Source: a virus. Taken from it: a stretch of 61,523 bases of DNA. Position 1 is the first letter of the stretch, and the number at the start of each line of letters is the position of its first letter. Shown here in pieces: positions 25,740 through 33,087 of the stretch. Location of the stretch: IMG/VR virus record IMGVR_UViG_3300043548_000080, positions 1-61,523 of that record. One strand, 5' to 3'. The translations under genes and the position numbers were made by a program. The notes beneath the pieces are model-generated. The model did not search any database and was not told where the DNA came from. It was given only the letters and a program-made list of their open reading frames with translations.

Positions 25740-25918
25740 AGCAATGCCTCTCCAACATCAGACACTGAAACATACACAGATGTACGGACAGCAGGGTTGT
25801 GCTTCATCTCACCATCGCTGTCTTGATAGTAGAGAAAAGGCCAATCAGCTTTCCTCTTCGTAGGGATAGAAGAGAGACTGAATGTCGGAGAGTTCTTTGT
25901 AGACGGCTTCATCAACAT
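25736..25918 (-). CDS. Small hypothetical protein
   Basis: A 60-codon frame (likely start MLMKPSTKNSPT) ends with an ATGA overlap onto the next gene. Its C-terminal part, WPFLYYQDSDGEMKHNPAVR and SVYVSVSDVGEALL, is well-formed, whereas the N-terminal part runs inside the upstream gene in another frame. The exact start is uncertain; the coupling at its end argues for translation. Confidence 0.4.
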   Translation of the reverse strand: MLMKPSTKNSPTFSLSSIPTKRKADWPFLYYQDSDGEMKHNPAVRTSVYVSVSDVGEALL

Positions 25919-26039
25919 CCCCATACTTAAGCCTTGATCGAATGTATTCACGGATTTCCTCACAGGTTGATTGATACTTATGCCAGTTGAGCATGCCCTT
26001 GGCTTCCCATTCATCGTCACATTCAATCGACACTTTCAT
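25845..26039 (-). CDS. Small acidic protein next to integrase
   Basis: The 64-residue protein begins MKVSIECDDEWEAKGML and ends in an acidic tail (YPYEEES). It is helical and acidic; I recognise no family. It begins within the last codons of the integrase gene, 16 bases before its stop. It could be an excision or control factor by position, but it lacks an obvious helix-turn-helix and is acidic rather than basic. Confidence 0.55.
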   Translation of the reverse strand: MKVSIECDDEWEAKGMLNWHKYQSTCEEIREYIRSRLKYGDVDEAVYKELSDIQSLFYPYEEES

Positions 26040-27183
26040 GCTCTGCCCTTCTGTTAAACCCAAAACGAGGAACATCAAGCTTGGTTTCCCCAATTAGCTG
26101 TGAGGGGAACTGCCTTATCTCCTGTGCCTTGGTAGATCCCTTCAGCGTGTGAACAAAATACGGAGACACTGAGGCAACGCTGCGGTGTCCTGACAACATC
26201 ATCACGGTGAGCATGTCAGCACCATTCTCAATGGTCTCAGTGATGGCAGTGCGACGAAGGTCACGAAGTTGAAGATGCTTTGGCAGTTTAGCAGCCTCCG
26301 CTATCTTGTGGAAGAGGGCGTTGATGGTGAGCACATCATAGGCTTTCCATTCAGAGTCAACACGCCTCATCCTAGGGGCCACTAGGTGGCGACAAGGGAA
26401 GTCTGTCCATTGCTGCTGCAGCACAGAGTGAAGACCATCGGAGATGGGAAGCTTCACCGTTGCACCACGCTTGCTTTGGGTGATGGTGACCATCCTATCC
26501 TTCAGATCAATCTGAGGCCACTTCAGCTTGAGGATGTCGCTGACACGCTGTCCCCACTCATATAGGCAGTAGAACAAGATGCCAGCGTTACGCCATTCCC
26601 ACTTGGAAAAGGCAGTGTTGAGGAAAGCCATAACATGCTTGCGTTCCCACATTATCTTCCGTCCCTTGCCCTTCTTTGTACGGACATGAGAGAATGGATT
26701 AAATGTGGAATAGCCATGTCTAATACCCCAATTAAAAGCGATGCGGTAGTAGACAACAGTTTTGTGTGCCGATTCTAGAGAGCCTTCCTGTACAGCCTGT
26801 TCGTATATGCGCTGACACATTGGAACAGACAACTGCTCCACCTTTGCGTTGTGAAACTCGACACCACCAATGCGGCGGTGTGCCCAAGACATCAGTCCTT
26901 GCTTGTAGGCCAGCTTAGTGACGGTGGCTAGTGTGGTGTAGTCGCTGCTTAGCATGTAGTTGGCAATGAGACTACCAACCCTGCCTTCCTTCTTTGTTCT
27001 CTTTGCTTCGTCTCTAGATTTACGCCATTCCTCGATGCGTCCTGCTCCATTCTCTGCTGCCTTCAGCACCTCCTGTAAATCTTTGCTCCATTTGCGCTTG
27101 ACAACACCAGCCTGCACTGCTTTGTCGGGCGGGCTATAGTAGTAACCATCGCCATCAGGGCGAACATATGACGGGAAATTCAT
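26023..27183 (-). CDS. int: Tyrosine recombinase (integrase)
   Basis: The 386-residue protein has an N-terminal arm-binding region, a core-binding helical domain and a catalytic domain with Arg213 (EWGQRVSDILKL), the RDLRR box (Arg310, with the usual His replaced by Arg307), GHRSV (His333) and a nucleophile Tyr342 in SPYFVHT. These are the residues of phage integrases, here with the box-II variant seen in many phage enzymes. It lies upstream of the replication genes on the same strand. No attP core or repressor gene was found, so lysogeny is possible but not shown. Confidence 0.9.
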   Translation of the reverse strand: MNFPSYVRPDGDGYYYSPPDKAVQAGVVKRKWSKDLQEVLKAAENGAGRIEEWRKSRDEAKRTKKEGRVGSLIANYMLSSDYTTLATVTKLAYKQGLMSWAHRRIGGVEFHNAKVEQLSVPMCQRIYEQAVQEGSLESAHKTVVYYRIAFNWGIRHGYSTFNPFSHVRTKKGKGRKIMWERKHVMAFLNTAFSKWEWRNAGILFYCLYEWGQRVSDILKLKWPQIDLKDRMVTITQSKRGATVKLPISDGLHSVLQQQWTDFPCRHLVAPRMRRVDSEWKAYDVLTINALFHKIAEAAKLPKHLQLRDLRRTAITETIENGADMLTVMMLSGHRSVASVSPYFVHTLKGSTKAQEIRQFPSQLIGETKLDVPRFGFNRRAEHESVD

Positions 27184-27371
27184 TTTTGAATGAACACCTT
27201 TTCATGAAGGTCGAGGTAGTTGGTTTGTCCCTGTTCGTTTTCGCAGATAGCTTCTCCTAGCTCACATCGTTTGAAAAGAAACACCTCGTCATACATGTCT
27301 TTGATGTATGAACCAGGCTTTGCTTGTGACAAAGGGATGGGTTTGTCAGAGAAAGACAGCGAGGAATGCAC
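27180..27371 (-). CDS. Small hypothetical protein upstream of integrase
   Basis: The 63-residue product starts at GTG (MHSSLSFSDKPIPLSQAKPG) and looks beta-rich, with FLFKRCELGEAICENEQGQ. It overlaps the integrase start by 4 bases (ATGA) and a 23-codon membrane peptide upstream. It resembles small one-domain proteins of tail-less phage operons; no function can be named. Confidence 0.55.
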   Translation of the reverse strand: MHSSLSFSDKPIPLSQAKPGSYIKDMYDEVFLFKRCELGEAICENEQGQTNYLDLHEKVFIQK

Positions 27372-27417
27372 AGATTGCTCCTATGAAGAAAAGGGTGATG
27401 GCGGTGTCGTCGGTCAT
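27346..27417 (-). CDS. 23-residue membrane microprotein
   Basis: The frame reads MTDDTAITLFFIGAICAFLA and then VFL: an acidic start and one hydrophobic span. Its ATG overlaps the stop of the upstream gene (ATGA), which argues for translation by coupling. No function is known. Confidence 0.4.
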   Translation of the reverse strand: MTDDTAITLFFIGAICAFLAVFL

Positions 27418-27770
27418 TTCATGTTCCTCCCAATCTCTGCCGCAGCCCTGACGATGGCGCGGCGCGTGGCAACAAGCCTGTCATCACCACTGCCCAGAAA
27501 CTCGACATGCAGCGGGTCGTCGTCATCCACTCGCCACACCTCAACCATCCCGAGCGGAACGTCAAAGCCGTCGTCAACAATCGGGAACTGCCGCGCATGA
27601 AGCCGCAGCCGCACCATCAGCCGCAGCGCATCGCCGTCGTCGGTGAGGGGGTTCCATTCATGAGGCCAATCTCGAAGGTCGTCTTCGCCTAGAAAAATAG
27701 TAGGCGTCCAGTCTTGCCAGCGCAGTCCCGCCGCCTTGGCAGCGAGTTCAAGTAATTCGCGGTCTGTCAT
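27414..27770 (-). CDS. Accessory protein, paralogue of the gene at 28746
   Basis: The 118-residue protein begins MTDRELLELAAKAAGLRW and ends ATRRAIVRAAAEIGRNMK, with NPLTDDGDALRLMVRL in the middle. The gene at 28746 has the same start and end blocks, so the two are paralogues. I associate this family with Burkholderiales phages and prophages; function unknown. The gene is much richer in GC than the replication genes, which suggests acquisition from another phage. Confidence 0.75.
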   Translation of the reverse strand: MTDRELLELAAKAAGLRWQDWTPTIFLGEDDLRDWPHEWNPLTDDGDALRLMVRLRLHARQFPIVDDGFDVPLGMVEVWRVDDDDPLHVEFLGSGDDRLVATRRAIVRAAAEIGRNMK

Positions 27771-28051
27771 GGCTTCTCCTCCGCCTTCAAGTCCTCAATC
27801 TGTATCTCATACCCGCGAACACCCAGCTTTGTGCGCAATGAAAAGTTTTCCTGTTCCAATCTCTCTGCCATAGGGATCAACTCATCCAGTTCTTTGTTTT
27901 GGTTGAGGATGTGTTGAGTAAGACGATCCACTTCATTGTGAAGACGGCGCAGTTCGGCGGCGGCTTCTTGAATCAAGTCTGGATCAGCGCCGGTTTCGGG
28001 CACGGAATCTAGTTCATCAGCCAGACACAAGGCGGCAAGTTGTTCACTCAT
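27767..28051 (-). CDS. Coiled-coil accessory protein
   Basis: The 94-residue protein is mostly one long charged helix: LIQEAAAELRRLHNEVDRLT and ELDELIPMAERLEQENFSL. It is probably a dimeric coiled coil. It overlaps both neighbours by 4 to 8 bases within the GC-rich accessory block. Function unknown. Confidence 0.65.
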   Translation of the reverse strand: MSEQLAALCLADELDSVPETGADPDLIQEAAAELRRLHNEVDRLTQHILNQNKELDELIPMAERLEQENFSLRTKLGVRGYEIQIEDLKAEEKP

Positions 28052-28415
28052 GGTTATTGCTCCTCAACACCTGCTCGATGGCCTTGGCAAACCAGTTTGC
28101 AGACTGTTCTTCCGTAACCGTTCGCAGCCACAAGTCCTGTATCTCTTCCTCCGTCAGCCCTTGCCACTCGCGGCGGGGTGGGTGGGGATAGAGGGGCGTC
28201 CAGTCGCTGAAGCGGAACCCTTCGCCGTTGTTGAGATGCAAGTCTTGCCCCGGCGTCATCCACGCCACCGGCTCCTGCACCGGCTCTGCCAGCGCGGCGC
28301 GGAGTGCGTATTCGGCGTCTCTCACTGGACATGGCCCGGGAAGCCTCTGGTGCGTGGCATAGGCTTCCAACGCCTCCAGCGCCTGCTCCATCGCGGACCG
28401 TTCTAAATCATTCAT
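28044..28415 (-). CDS. Accessory protein of betaproteobacterial phage type
   Basis: The 123-residue protein, starting MNDLERSAMEQALEALEAY, has ALRAALAEPVQEPVAWM, TPLYPHPPRREWQGLTEEEI and a helical end. The AALAxPxQEPVAW and TPLY patterns recur in hypothetical proteins I know from Burkholderiales prophages. The setting among similar genes suggests an imported accessory block. I place the start at the second ATG since it gives the usual MNDLER opening. Confidence 0.7.
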   Translation of the reverse strand: MNDLERSAMEQALEALEAYATHQRLPGPCPVRDAEYALRAALAEPVQEPVAWMTPGQDLHLNNGEGFRFSDWTPLYPHPPRREWQGLTEEEIQDLWLRTVTEEQSANWFAKAIEQVLRSNNHE

Positions 28416-28749
28416 CCTTCTTCTCCTCAATCTTTAGTAGTTTCTTCAGACGACGGATTTCAGCCTTGAGATTACGATTCTCATAGTCTGCCCAACCTGC
28501 TCGTTCCTGCATCTCCGTCATCTGCTTGGCAAAGTCACGATCACTGGGGGTAAGTTCTTCTTCAGGGTTAATGAAGAATTTACCTTGATCCCAATCAAAG
28601 CCCATTTGAGCACTCTTGACTTTAGTAAATGGTGAGCCGCCAACAGTACTGTATGGTAGTTTGATACCGATGACTACTTCTGGATCTTCACCAGATCGCA
28701 TGAATTCAATATGACGATCAATGTATTTTTTCAATTCACTTAGTTTCAT
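28408..28749 (-). CDS. Hypothetical protein with C-terminal coiled coil
   Basis: The 113-residue protein begins MKLSELKKYIDRHIEFMRSG and has a beta-prone middle (VVIGIKLPYSTVGG) and a charged coiled-coil tail (YENRNLKAEIRRLKKLL). It is lower in GC than its two neighbours, so the block is itself a patchwork. It overlaps the genes on both sides. Function unknown. Confidence 0.65.
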   Translation of the reverse strand: MKLSELKKYIDRHIEFMRSGEDPEVVIGIKLPYSTVGGSPFTKVKSAQMGFDWDQGKFFINPEEELTPSDRDFAKQMTEMQERAGWADYENRNLKAEIRRLKKLLKIEEKKDE

Positions 28750-29063
28750 ACCATAGCCTTTCCAATTTCTGCTGCTGCCCTGACGATGGCGCGGCGGGTG
28801 GCGGCGAGGGGGTCGCCTTCATACTTCAATTCGTCATAGCCAGCACCTGGAGTACCAACTCCAATTGCATCGACAAAAACTGAAATGTGCAGGCTCAACT
28901 TCACCGCCAGTTCCAGCGCCTGCCCGGAGTCGGTGAGTGGGTCAAACGAGTGATACGTTTTGCCCTGGTAGTACATCGGCTGCCACTTGTCAGGCGGTCC
29001 GTCCCATTCAAGCCGTATCCCCGCCGCCTTCGCAGCGAGTTCAAGGTATTCGCGGTCACTCAT
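28746..29063 (-). CDS. Accessory protein, paralogue of the gene at 27414
   Basis: The 105-residue protein has MSDREYLELAAKAAGIRL at the start, DPLTDSGQALELAVKLSLH in the middle and ATRRAIVRAAAEIGKAMV at the end, in line with the gene at 27414. The central segment between the shared blocks is different in sequence and length. It overlaps the genes on both sides by 4 bases. Confidence 0.75.
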   Translation of the reverse strand: MSDREYLELAAKAAGIRLEWDGPPDKWQPMYYQGKTYHSFDPLTDSGQALELAVKLSLHISVFVDAIGVGTPGAGYDELKYEGDPLAATRRAIVRAAAEIGKAMV

Positions 29064-29644
29064 GTGTTCTCCTCTGCTGCCTGGATAGCGTCAATGCTTT
29101 TCTGGATCGGACGCGTTTGCTCTTGGTGATATTTCAACGCCTCCAGCAGCGCATCGCGCTGGGCGGTCAGCGTCGCCACCGGCTCGACCTGCTGCGCTGG
29201 CTCCACCAGTTCGCCAGCCCGAATGCTCGCGCCGATGTCCACTGGGCCGAATGTGTCCAGTTGATGGGTGACGCAGCCGTCCCACTGCGCAGCGATGCGT
29301 TCGCGCTCTGCGACAGCCACCGGCTCATCCTGCTGCGCCAGGGCGGCGCGGAGTCGATGAATCTCAGCCATGTGCTCGCGCAGAGACTCCTGCGTTGCTT
29401 CCAACAGAGACCAATCGCGCTCATCCTGCTGCGCCAGCGCGACGCGGAGGTTCATCTTTTCCTTCTCTTTGCGCCAGTATTTTTTGCGTTCAGCTAGCCA
29501 TGCAGAGGCTTCCTCTTCTTGTCTCAACGCAGCGCGGAGGTCGTCATGTAGCACCGCTCTTGCTGCCTCAAAATCACGTATGGTTGCAAAATCGCGCATA
29601 GTGAACGCAAGAGCCTGCTGGGCGGCGGTTTGTAGTGTTGTCAT
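29060..29644 (-). CDS. Helical accessory protein with LRAALAQQDE repeats
   Basis: The 194-residue product is helical throughout, with internal repeats around LRAALRQEEE, LRVALAQQDE and LRAALAQQDE at about residues 36, 71 and 97. The later part, AERERIAAQWDGCV and LTAQRDALLEALKYHQEQT, is coiled-coil-like and resembles fragments common in Burkholderiales prophage proteins. No catalytic motif is seen. Confidence 0.65.
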   Translation of the reverse strand: MTTLQTAAQQALAFTMRDFATIRDFEAARAVLHDDLRAALRQEEEASAWLAERKKYWRKEKEKMNLRVALAQQDERDWSLLEATQESLREHMAEIHRLRAALAQQDEPVAVAERERIAAQWDGCVTHQLDTFGPVDIGASIRAGELVEPAQQVEPVATLTAQRDALLEALKYHQEQTRPIQKSIDAIQAAEENT

Positions 29645-29645
29645 T

Positions 29646-29843
29646 TCAATCCTCCAACCACATCAAAATGTCTTCGTCGTCAATCAGCAGGTTTCCATGC
29701 TGTCGTTCAACGTCGAAGCAGTTGTTACAAACAATCATGTGCTTCACACATTTATGTCCATACCTATCGTAGCTTCCGACAGATATAGATACACCTTTGT
29801 CATCCTTGCTAGCTTGATGACCACAACTAAACACTGTTGACAT
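29646..29843 (-). CDS. Small Cys/His-rich protein
   Basis: The 65-residue protein contains CGHQ near residue 7, then KCVKHMIVCNNCFDVERQHG, giving a possible zinc site of Cys and His residues. The acidic C-terminus is LIDDEDILMWLED. A small zinc-binding regulator is possible. It ends 1 base from the gene after it. Confidence 0.6.
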   Translation of the reverse strand: MSTVFSCGHQASKDDKGVSISVGSYDRYGHKCVKHMIVCNNCFDVERQHGNLLIDDEDILMWLED

Positions 29844-29844
29844 G

Positions 29845-30048
29845 TTAGTGACTTAGGTTAATGGCATCACCAGCAAGGGAAGCCATGTTTCGGATGACGT
29901 TAATTAAATAGCGTTCGTAGTTTGTGACAGGTGTAGGCAGTGTGGTTTCACCCGCTACACGAATGTAATGAAGGGTTTGTTTAAGTTCGTCATTTTCTTT
30001 CTTTAGACTGCTGATGTTTGCGTGGAGGATAGGGATGATGTCGTTCAT
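29845..30048 (-). CDS. Small helical protein
   Basis: The 67-residue protein starts MNDIIPILHANISSLKKEND with a leucine-zipper-like helix and ends in NYERYLINVIRNMASLAGDA. I recognise no family. It overlaps the repeat-protein gene upstream by 4 bases. Confidence 0.55.
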   Translation of the reverse strand: MNDIIPILHANISSLKKENDELKQTLHYIRVAGETTLPTPVTNYERYLINVIRNMASLAGDAINLSH

Positions 30049-30593
30049 GGCTTGACATTGAAGTTGAAGGCAATGAGTTGGCAGAAGAGTCTGTATTGCT
30101 CCAAGGCTTCTTGGTTATCCTTGTGGGTGGTTTCAATGGCCTTGCTGAACTCATGGACAGTGCCGCTGAAGCATCCACAGTTGACACGAACACCTATTTT
30201 CTTGTCTCGGTGTGCCGTAGTGAAGCGTCCTGATGATTTTGCTGGACCTATGACCAGATAGTCGGAGGTTTTCGTAATAACAGCATCACCGTAGACCATA
30301 GCATTGCCGTAGACCCAAGCATCACCGTAGACTATAGCATTGCCGTAGACCCGAGCATTGCCGTAGACCCGAGCATTGCCGTAGACCCGAGCATTGCCGG
30401 AGACCATAGCATTGCCGGAGACCATAGCATTGCTGTAGACCATAGCATTGCCGGAGACCATAGCATTGCCGGAGACCATAGCATTGCTGTAGACCCGAGC
30501 ATTGTCGGAGACCATAGCATCGCCGTAGACCAAAGCATCGCCGGAGACCCGAGCATCACCGGAGACCCGAGCATTGTCAAAAACATTCTTCAT
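30045..30593 (-). CDS. Left-handed beta-helix hexapeptide-repeat protein
   Basis: The 182-residue protein starts MKNVFDN and then runs through 16 tandem hexapeptides of the form A-x-V-[SY]-[GSD]-[ND], the pattern of a left-handed beta helix. The C-terminal domain (YLVIGPAKSSGRFTTAHRD, VNCGCFSGTVHEFSKAIE) matches a tail domain I know from phage and prophage proteins with such repeats. No acyltransferase active site is seen, so a binding or scaffolding role is more likely. The start overlaps closely with the end of the DUF932 gene (1 base between). Confidence 0.8.
   Translation of the reverse strand: MKNVFDNARVSGDARVSGDALVYGDAMVSDNARVYSNAMVSGNAMVSGNAMVYSNAMVSGNAMVSGNARVYGNARVYGNARVYGNAIVYGDAWVYGNAMVYGDAVITKTSDYLVIGPAKSSGRFTTAHRDKKIGVRVNCGCFSGTVHEFSKAIETTHKDNQEALEQYRLFCQLIAFNFNVKP
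30285..30572 (-). repeat. 18-bp tandem repeat array encoding hexapeptides
   Basis: Sixteen consecutive 18-bp units (plus strand type CCGTAGACCCGAGCATTG) with a few variants. Several adjacent units are identical in DNA as well as protein, so copy number has probably changed recently by slippage or unequal recombination. Confidence 0.9.
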
Positions 30594-30594
30594 T

Positions 30595-31428
30595 TCACAC
30601 CACCAGATCAAATAGTTGTTGATTGACGCGAACATGCTCCTGTATGCTGGCAATGGGCCGTGCCTTGCGTTCCCCTTGCCCCTTGTCGGTGAAGCTTTGC
30701 ACCATCACATGACCACGCACAACATTCTCTTGAATGCGATTGAGCACAGTCCAGGCATCATAGGTGTCATCTTCTTGACGCTGGCAGGACAAAGCATTCT
30801 GCACGGTCTTTGCCGTTGCATAGGTTCCCTTGGGTGTTTCATCAGGCACATAGGCACCTTCGAGGAAGTCCCAGCGTAGCTGCACAGCCTTCTTCGCTAG
30901 TGCTGCTGCTTCGTCATAGTCCATTGTCCGTTGACGCAAAGCTTCGATGGCGTCCATCATCTTAGGCAGACCAGCAATGATGTTTTGTAGCATTCCTTCA
31001 AAGCCCGACATAGCCTTGTGGGTATGCCGCAGGTTGGCGCTGAATCCATCGCCAGCGATGATGCCGTTGGAGCAGATGAAGCGATAGGCACCAGCGAAAA
31101 GTTTGACGCCGCTGGTGCCGTCATGGCTGTTATAGGCGATGATTTCGCTACGCAGACCACCATCACCATCAGCATCCTTCGCAAACGCCACCATATGCGC
31201 TGCATGGCGCTGCTCGCCCTTGCGGGCACGTTTCTGCGCTGCTTGGACAGGGTGGTAGCCGTAGTCGGCCAACACTGGCAGCAGGTCGCTGGTGTTCAAC
31301 GCATGATAGCGGCTGGTGAGTCTTTCGGCCTTGTCTTCAGCGTAGACGCTGGGAGCACGACGCAGGATGTCGTCAGAGGTGAGAATGCCGTTGTCGGCGC
31401 GGCGGGAGAAGATGAGATTTTGCTTCAT
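30595..31428 (-). CDS. DUF932 family protein
   Basis: The 277-residue protein has the DUF932 (phage/plasmid-like protein) pattern: RYHALNTSDLLPVLADYGY, HMVAFAKDAD, IIAYNSHDGTSGVKLFAGAY and RFICSNGIIAG, then a helical C-terminal half. DUF932 proteins are widespread in phages and plasmids and have no settled biochemical function; some accounts suggest links to DNA metabolism. Start ATG overlaps the stop of the gene upstream by 4 bases. Confidence 0.85.
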   Translation of the reverse strand: MKQNLIFSRRADNGILTSDDILRRAPSVYAEDKAERLTSRYHALNTSDLLPVLADYGYHPVQAAQKRARKGEQRHAAHMVAFAKDADGDGGLRSEIIAYNSHDGTSGVKLFAGAYRFICSNGIIAGDGFSANLRHTHKAMSGFEGMLQNIIAGLPKMMDAIEALRQRTMDYDEAAALAKKAVQLRWDFLEGAYVPDETPKGTYATAKTVQNALSCQRQEDDTYDAWTVLNRIQENVVRGHVMVQSFTDKGQGERKARPIASIQEHVRVNQQLFDLVV

Positions 31429-31616
31429 GACAGACCCTTTTGTGCTTGAGCACGCTTGTAGAAAACAATGACATTGTCTTCCTTAGAAGACACTTCGATG
31501 ATGTCGGGATGCAGCAGCAGCCCATTGATGTGCATGTACAGCATCACCCCAGCTACACTGCCAAACTCCTTAGACCACTGATGGCCGTTGGAGAACGTCC
31601 AAGTTAGAGTATGCAT
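31425..31616 (-). CDS. Small hypothetical protein
   Basis: The 63-residue product begins MHTLTWTFSNGHQWSKEFG and is beta-prone (GVMLYMHINGLLLHP, NVIVFYKRAQ). Its ATG overlaps the stop of a 24-codon membrane peptide (TGATG) and its own stop overlaps the DUF932 start (ATGA). No family recognised. Confidence 0.6.
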   Translation of the reverse strand: MHTLTWTFSNGHQWSKEFGSVAGVMLYMHINGLLLHPDIIEVSSKEDNVIVFYKRAQAQKGLS

Positions 31617-31690
31617 CAGATGATCCCCATCACCATCAGACCAAGGGCGGCTATACACACTGCCAGCAACAAGGCATCATCAATGTGCAT
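31616..31690 (-). CDS. 24-residue membrane microprotein
   Basis: The frame reads MHIDDALLLAVCIAALGLMV followed by MGII: a short acidic head and a single hydrophobic span. It starts inside the end of the 53-residue membrane protein gene and stops on the start of the next gene (TGATG). The coupling on both sides supports it. Function unknown. Confidence 0.45.
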   Translation of the reverse strand: MHIDDALLLAVCIAALGLMVMGII

Positions 31691-31841
31691 ACATTACCCC
31701 CATCAGGAGAATGACACCCATGATTGCGGCATAGGCCAGCAGATTAGCCGCCACCGCCTGGGCTCGTTTTGTCATGTAGACGCTGCCGCCAATGCCGCCA
31801 ACGCTCCAGAAAATCATTCTGCCGTTTCGTTTGAGTTTCAT
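31680..31841 (-). CDS. Small membrane protein
   Basis: The 53-residue protein starts MKLKRNGRMIFWSVGG behind AGGATGACAGAA and ends in a hydrophobic span (LLAYAAIMGVILLMGVMYAH). The basic start and C-terminal span fit an inner membrane peptide. It is too short for common gene calls but fits exactly into the overlap chain. Confidence 0.55.
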   Translation of the reverse strand: MKLKRNGRMIFWSVGGIGGSVYMTKRAQAVAANLLAYAAIMGVILLMGVMYAH

Positions 31842-31987
31842 TTCTGTCATCCTTGCTAATGGGGAGAAGAGGTTTTCGTTGCCTGATGGAGAGGGTGAAT
31901 AGTGTGTGTCTTGCTATGCTTCCCTCCGGTGTTGCGATGAAGAAAGTATCTCCGATGTTGTGACGCTGGTCTAATTGATTGTTTCAA

Positions 31988-32350
31988 TCAGAGCCAAGAC
32001 GCTGATAGCACCTGCCTATGCTGCAGGAAGACAACGTCAGCAGCATGGATGGGAGCATCGTCAGGCTTCGTCACGAAGGTGTCTGCCTTGTAGGGGTTGT
32101 ATGCGACAGGCACAAGGTGGACAACCCTAGCTAGGCTGGAAGGTTCGACGATGGTGCCGACGACACCAGCGTGGACGTTTTTGCGCCGCTCCTTCAGCAC
32201 TCGCTGACGTCCTGCTTCCGACACTTTGAAAATGCAGGAAGACAGGACAATGTTGTCAGTATGCTGAATGACACGCCCCTTCATTGGGCCTTCGAGAGCC
32301 TTCACAGACCAGCACTTGCGATGGAGGTTGAAGTAGACGAATACTTTCAC
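31988..32350 (-). CDS. Conserved phage hypothetical protein
   Basis: The 120-residue protein starts MKVFVYFNLHRKCWSVKALE and has SEAGRQRVLKERRKNVHAGV and VAYNPYKADTFV. I recall close analogues in many phages of Gram-negative bacteria, always as hypothetical proteins. The first half looks like a beta domain and the second includes a basic segment. It overlaps the gene upstream by 4 bases. Function unknown. Confidence 0.75.
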   Translation of the reverse strand: MKVFVYFNLHRKCWSVKALEGPMKGRVIQHTDNIVLSSCIFKVSEAGRQRVLKERRKNVHAGVVGTIVEPSSLARVVHLVPVAYNPYKADTFVTKPDDAPIHAADVVFLQHRQVLSASWL

Positions 32351-32553
32351 TTTGCACTCCCTTTCTTGACAATCGACAAACCCAGCAACCTATCCCTGCA
32401 GGCATCAATTTCTGCCCACAGTTTCTGAGCATAGGGGTCAGTGTATTCGTACTGCCCGAGTCTCAGTGTGTAGTGGCAGTCGGAAATAGCATGGTGTAGT
32501 TGTTGCCGGTTATACCGGGACACCTTCAGCGTCAGGGTTTCTTTGTCAATCAT
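32347..32553 (-). CDS. Small helical protein
   Basis: The 68-residue protein starts MIDKETLTLKVSRYNRQQL; its ATG overlaps the stop of the gene upstream (ATGA). The C-terminal half is helical and charged (YAQKLWAEIDACRDRLLGLS). No family recognised. Confidence 0.6.
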   Translation of the reverse strand: MIDKETLTLKVSRYNRQQLHHAISDCHYTLRLGQYEYTDPYAQKLWAEIDACRDRLLGLSIVKKGSAK

Positions 32554-32726
32554 TGCTTGCACTCCACGATGGCGTTAAGTGTAGACCCTGTCCAGTAGGA
32601 TTGCATCAGGGTATACCCGCATGCATCAAGATGGTTCTTCAATGCAAGGGCAGCATTGTCGGTTTTGAATTCGATACTGCCGACTACGTCAGCATCGGAC
32701 TCGATGAGGATGATGAGATATTGCAT
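32550..32726 (-). CDS. Small hypothetical protein
   Basis: A 58-codon frame, MQYLIILIESDADVVGSIEF and on to LNAIVECKQ, has alternating strands and helices and could be a small alpha/beta fold. It is coupled to the next gene by ATGA. It falls below a usual length cut-off but has good composition. Confidence 0.55.
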   Translation of the reverse strand: MQYLIILIESDADVVGSIEFKTDNAALALKNHLDACGYTLMQSYWTGSTLNAIVECKQ

Positions 32727-32747
32727 GGTGTTTCTCCGTTGACGTTA

Positions 32748-32990
32748 TCAAACATCATACCTATGTTGCACGATGACAATTGCTTTATTGTCATGCAACG
32801 GGTCCAGCAACACCCTGCAATGATGGCAATAGTATGACCCTGCGCCATTGCCATGAGAATAGAATTTGTTCATTGCATCACAGAAGACACTATCGTAATC
32901 CACTGAGTCTTCATTGGAATACACCTGATAATAGGTGTCATTACCATCGACACCCAATTCGATGTTACCGATTTTGATATATTGCAGCAT
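32748..32990 (-). CDS. Small hypothetical protein with CxxC
   Basis: The 80-residue product starts MLQYIKIGNIELGVDGND and contains SYYCHHCRVLLDPLHDNK, where a CHHC cluster may bind metal. It lies 21 bases upstream of the next small gene. No family recognised. Confidence 0.55.
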   Translation of the reverse strand: MLQYIKIGNIELGVDGNDTYYQVYSNEDSVDYDSVFCDAMNKFYSHGNGAGSYYCHHCRVLLDPLHDNKAIVIVQHRYDV

Positions 32991-33058
32991 GATGGTGTTT
33001 CCTCGGTTGACGTTGACAGAATTTATTCTAATGACCCAGCATAGTCCAGACCATTAGG

Positions 33059-33080
33059 ACAAACCCTATGTCGGGTTTGT
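33059..33080. terminator. Hairpin after the GP88-like gene
   Basis: A perfect 8-bp stem ACAAACCC/GGGTTTGT with a 6-base loop lies just after the stop of the leftward gene at 33088. It lacks a strong T run, so it may slow or process the transcript rather than end it. Confidence 0.4.
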
Positions 33081-33087
33081 ACTAGGA

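Noticed and set aside
28054-28332. 92-codon ORF in a second frame of the accessory gene at 28044
   Set aside because: Arg/Ala/Gly-rich frame from GC-rich DNA; no start context and no family resemblance.
30285-30572. Regular repeats that could suggest a CRISPR array
   Set aside because: The 18-bp units follow one another without spacers and code in frame for hexapeptides.
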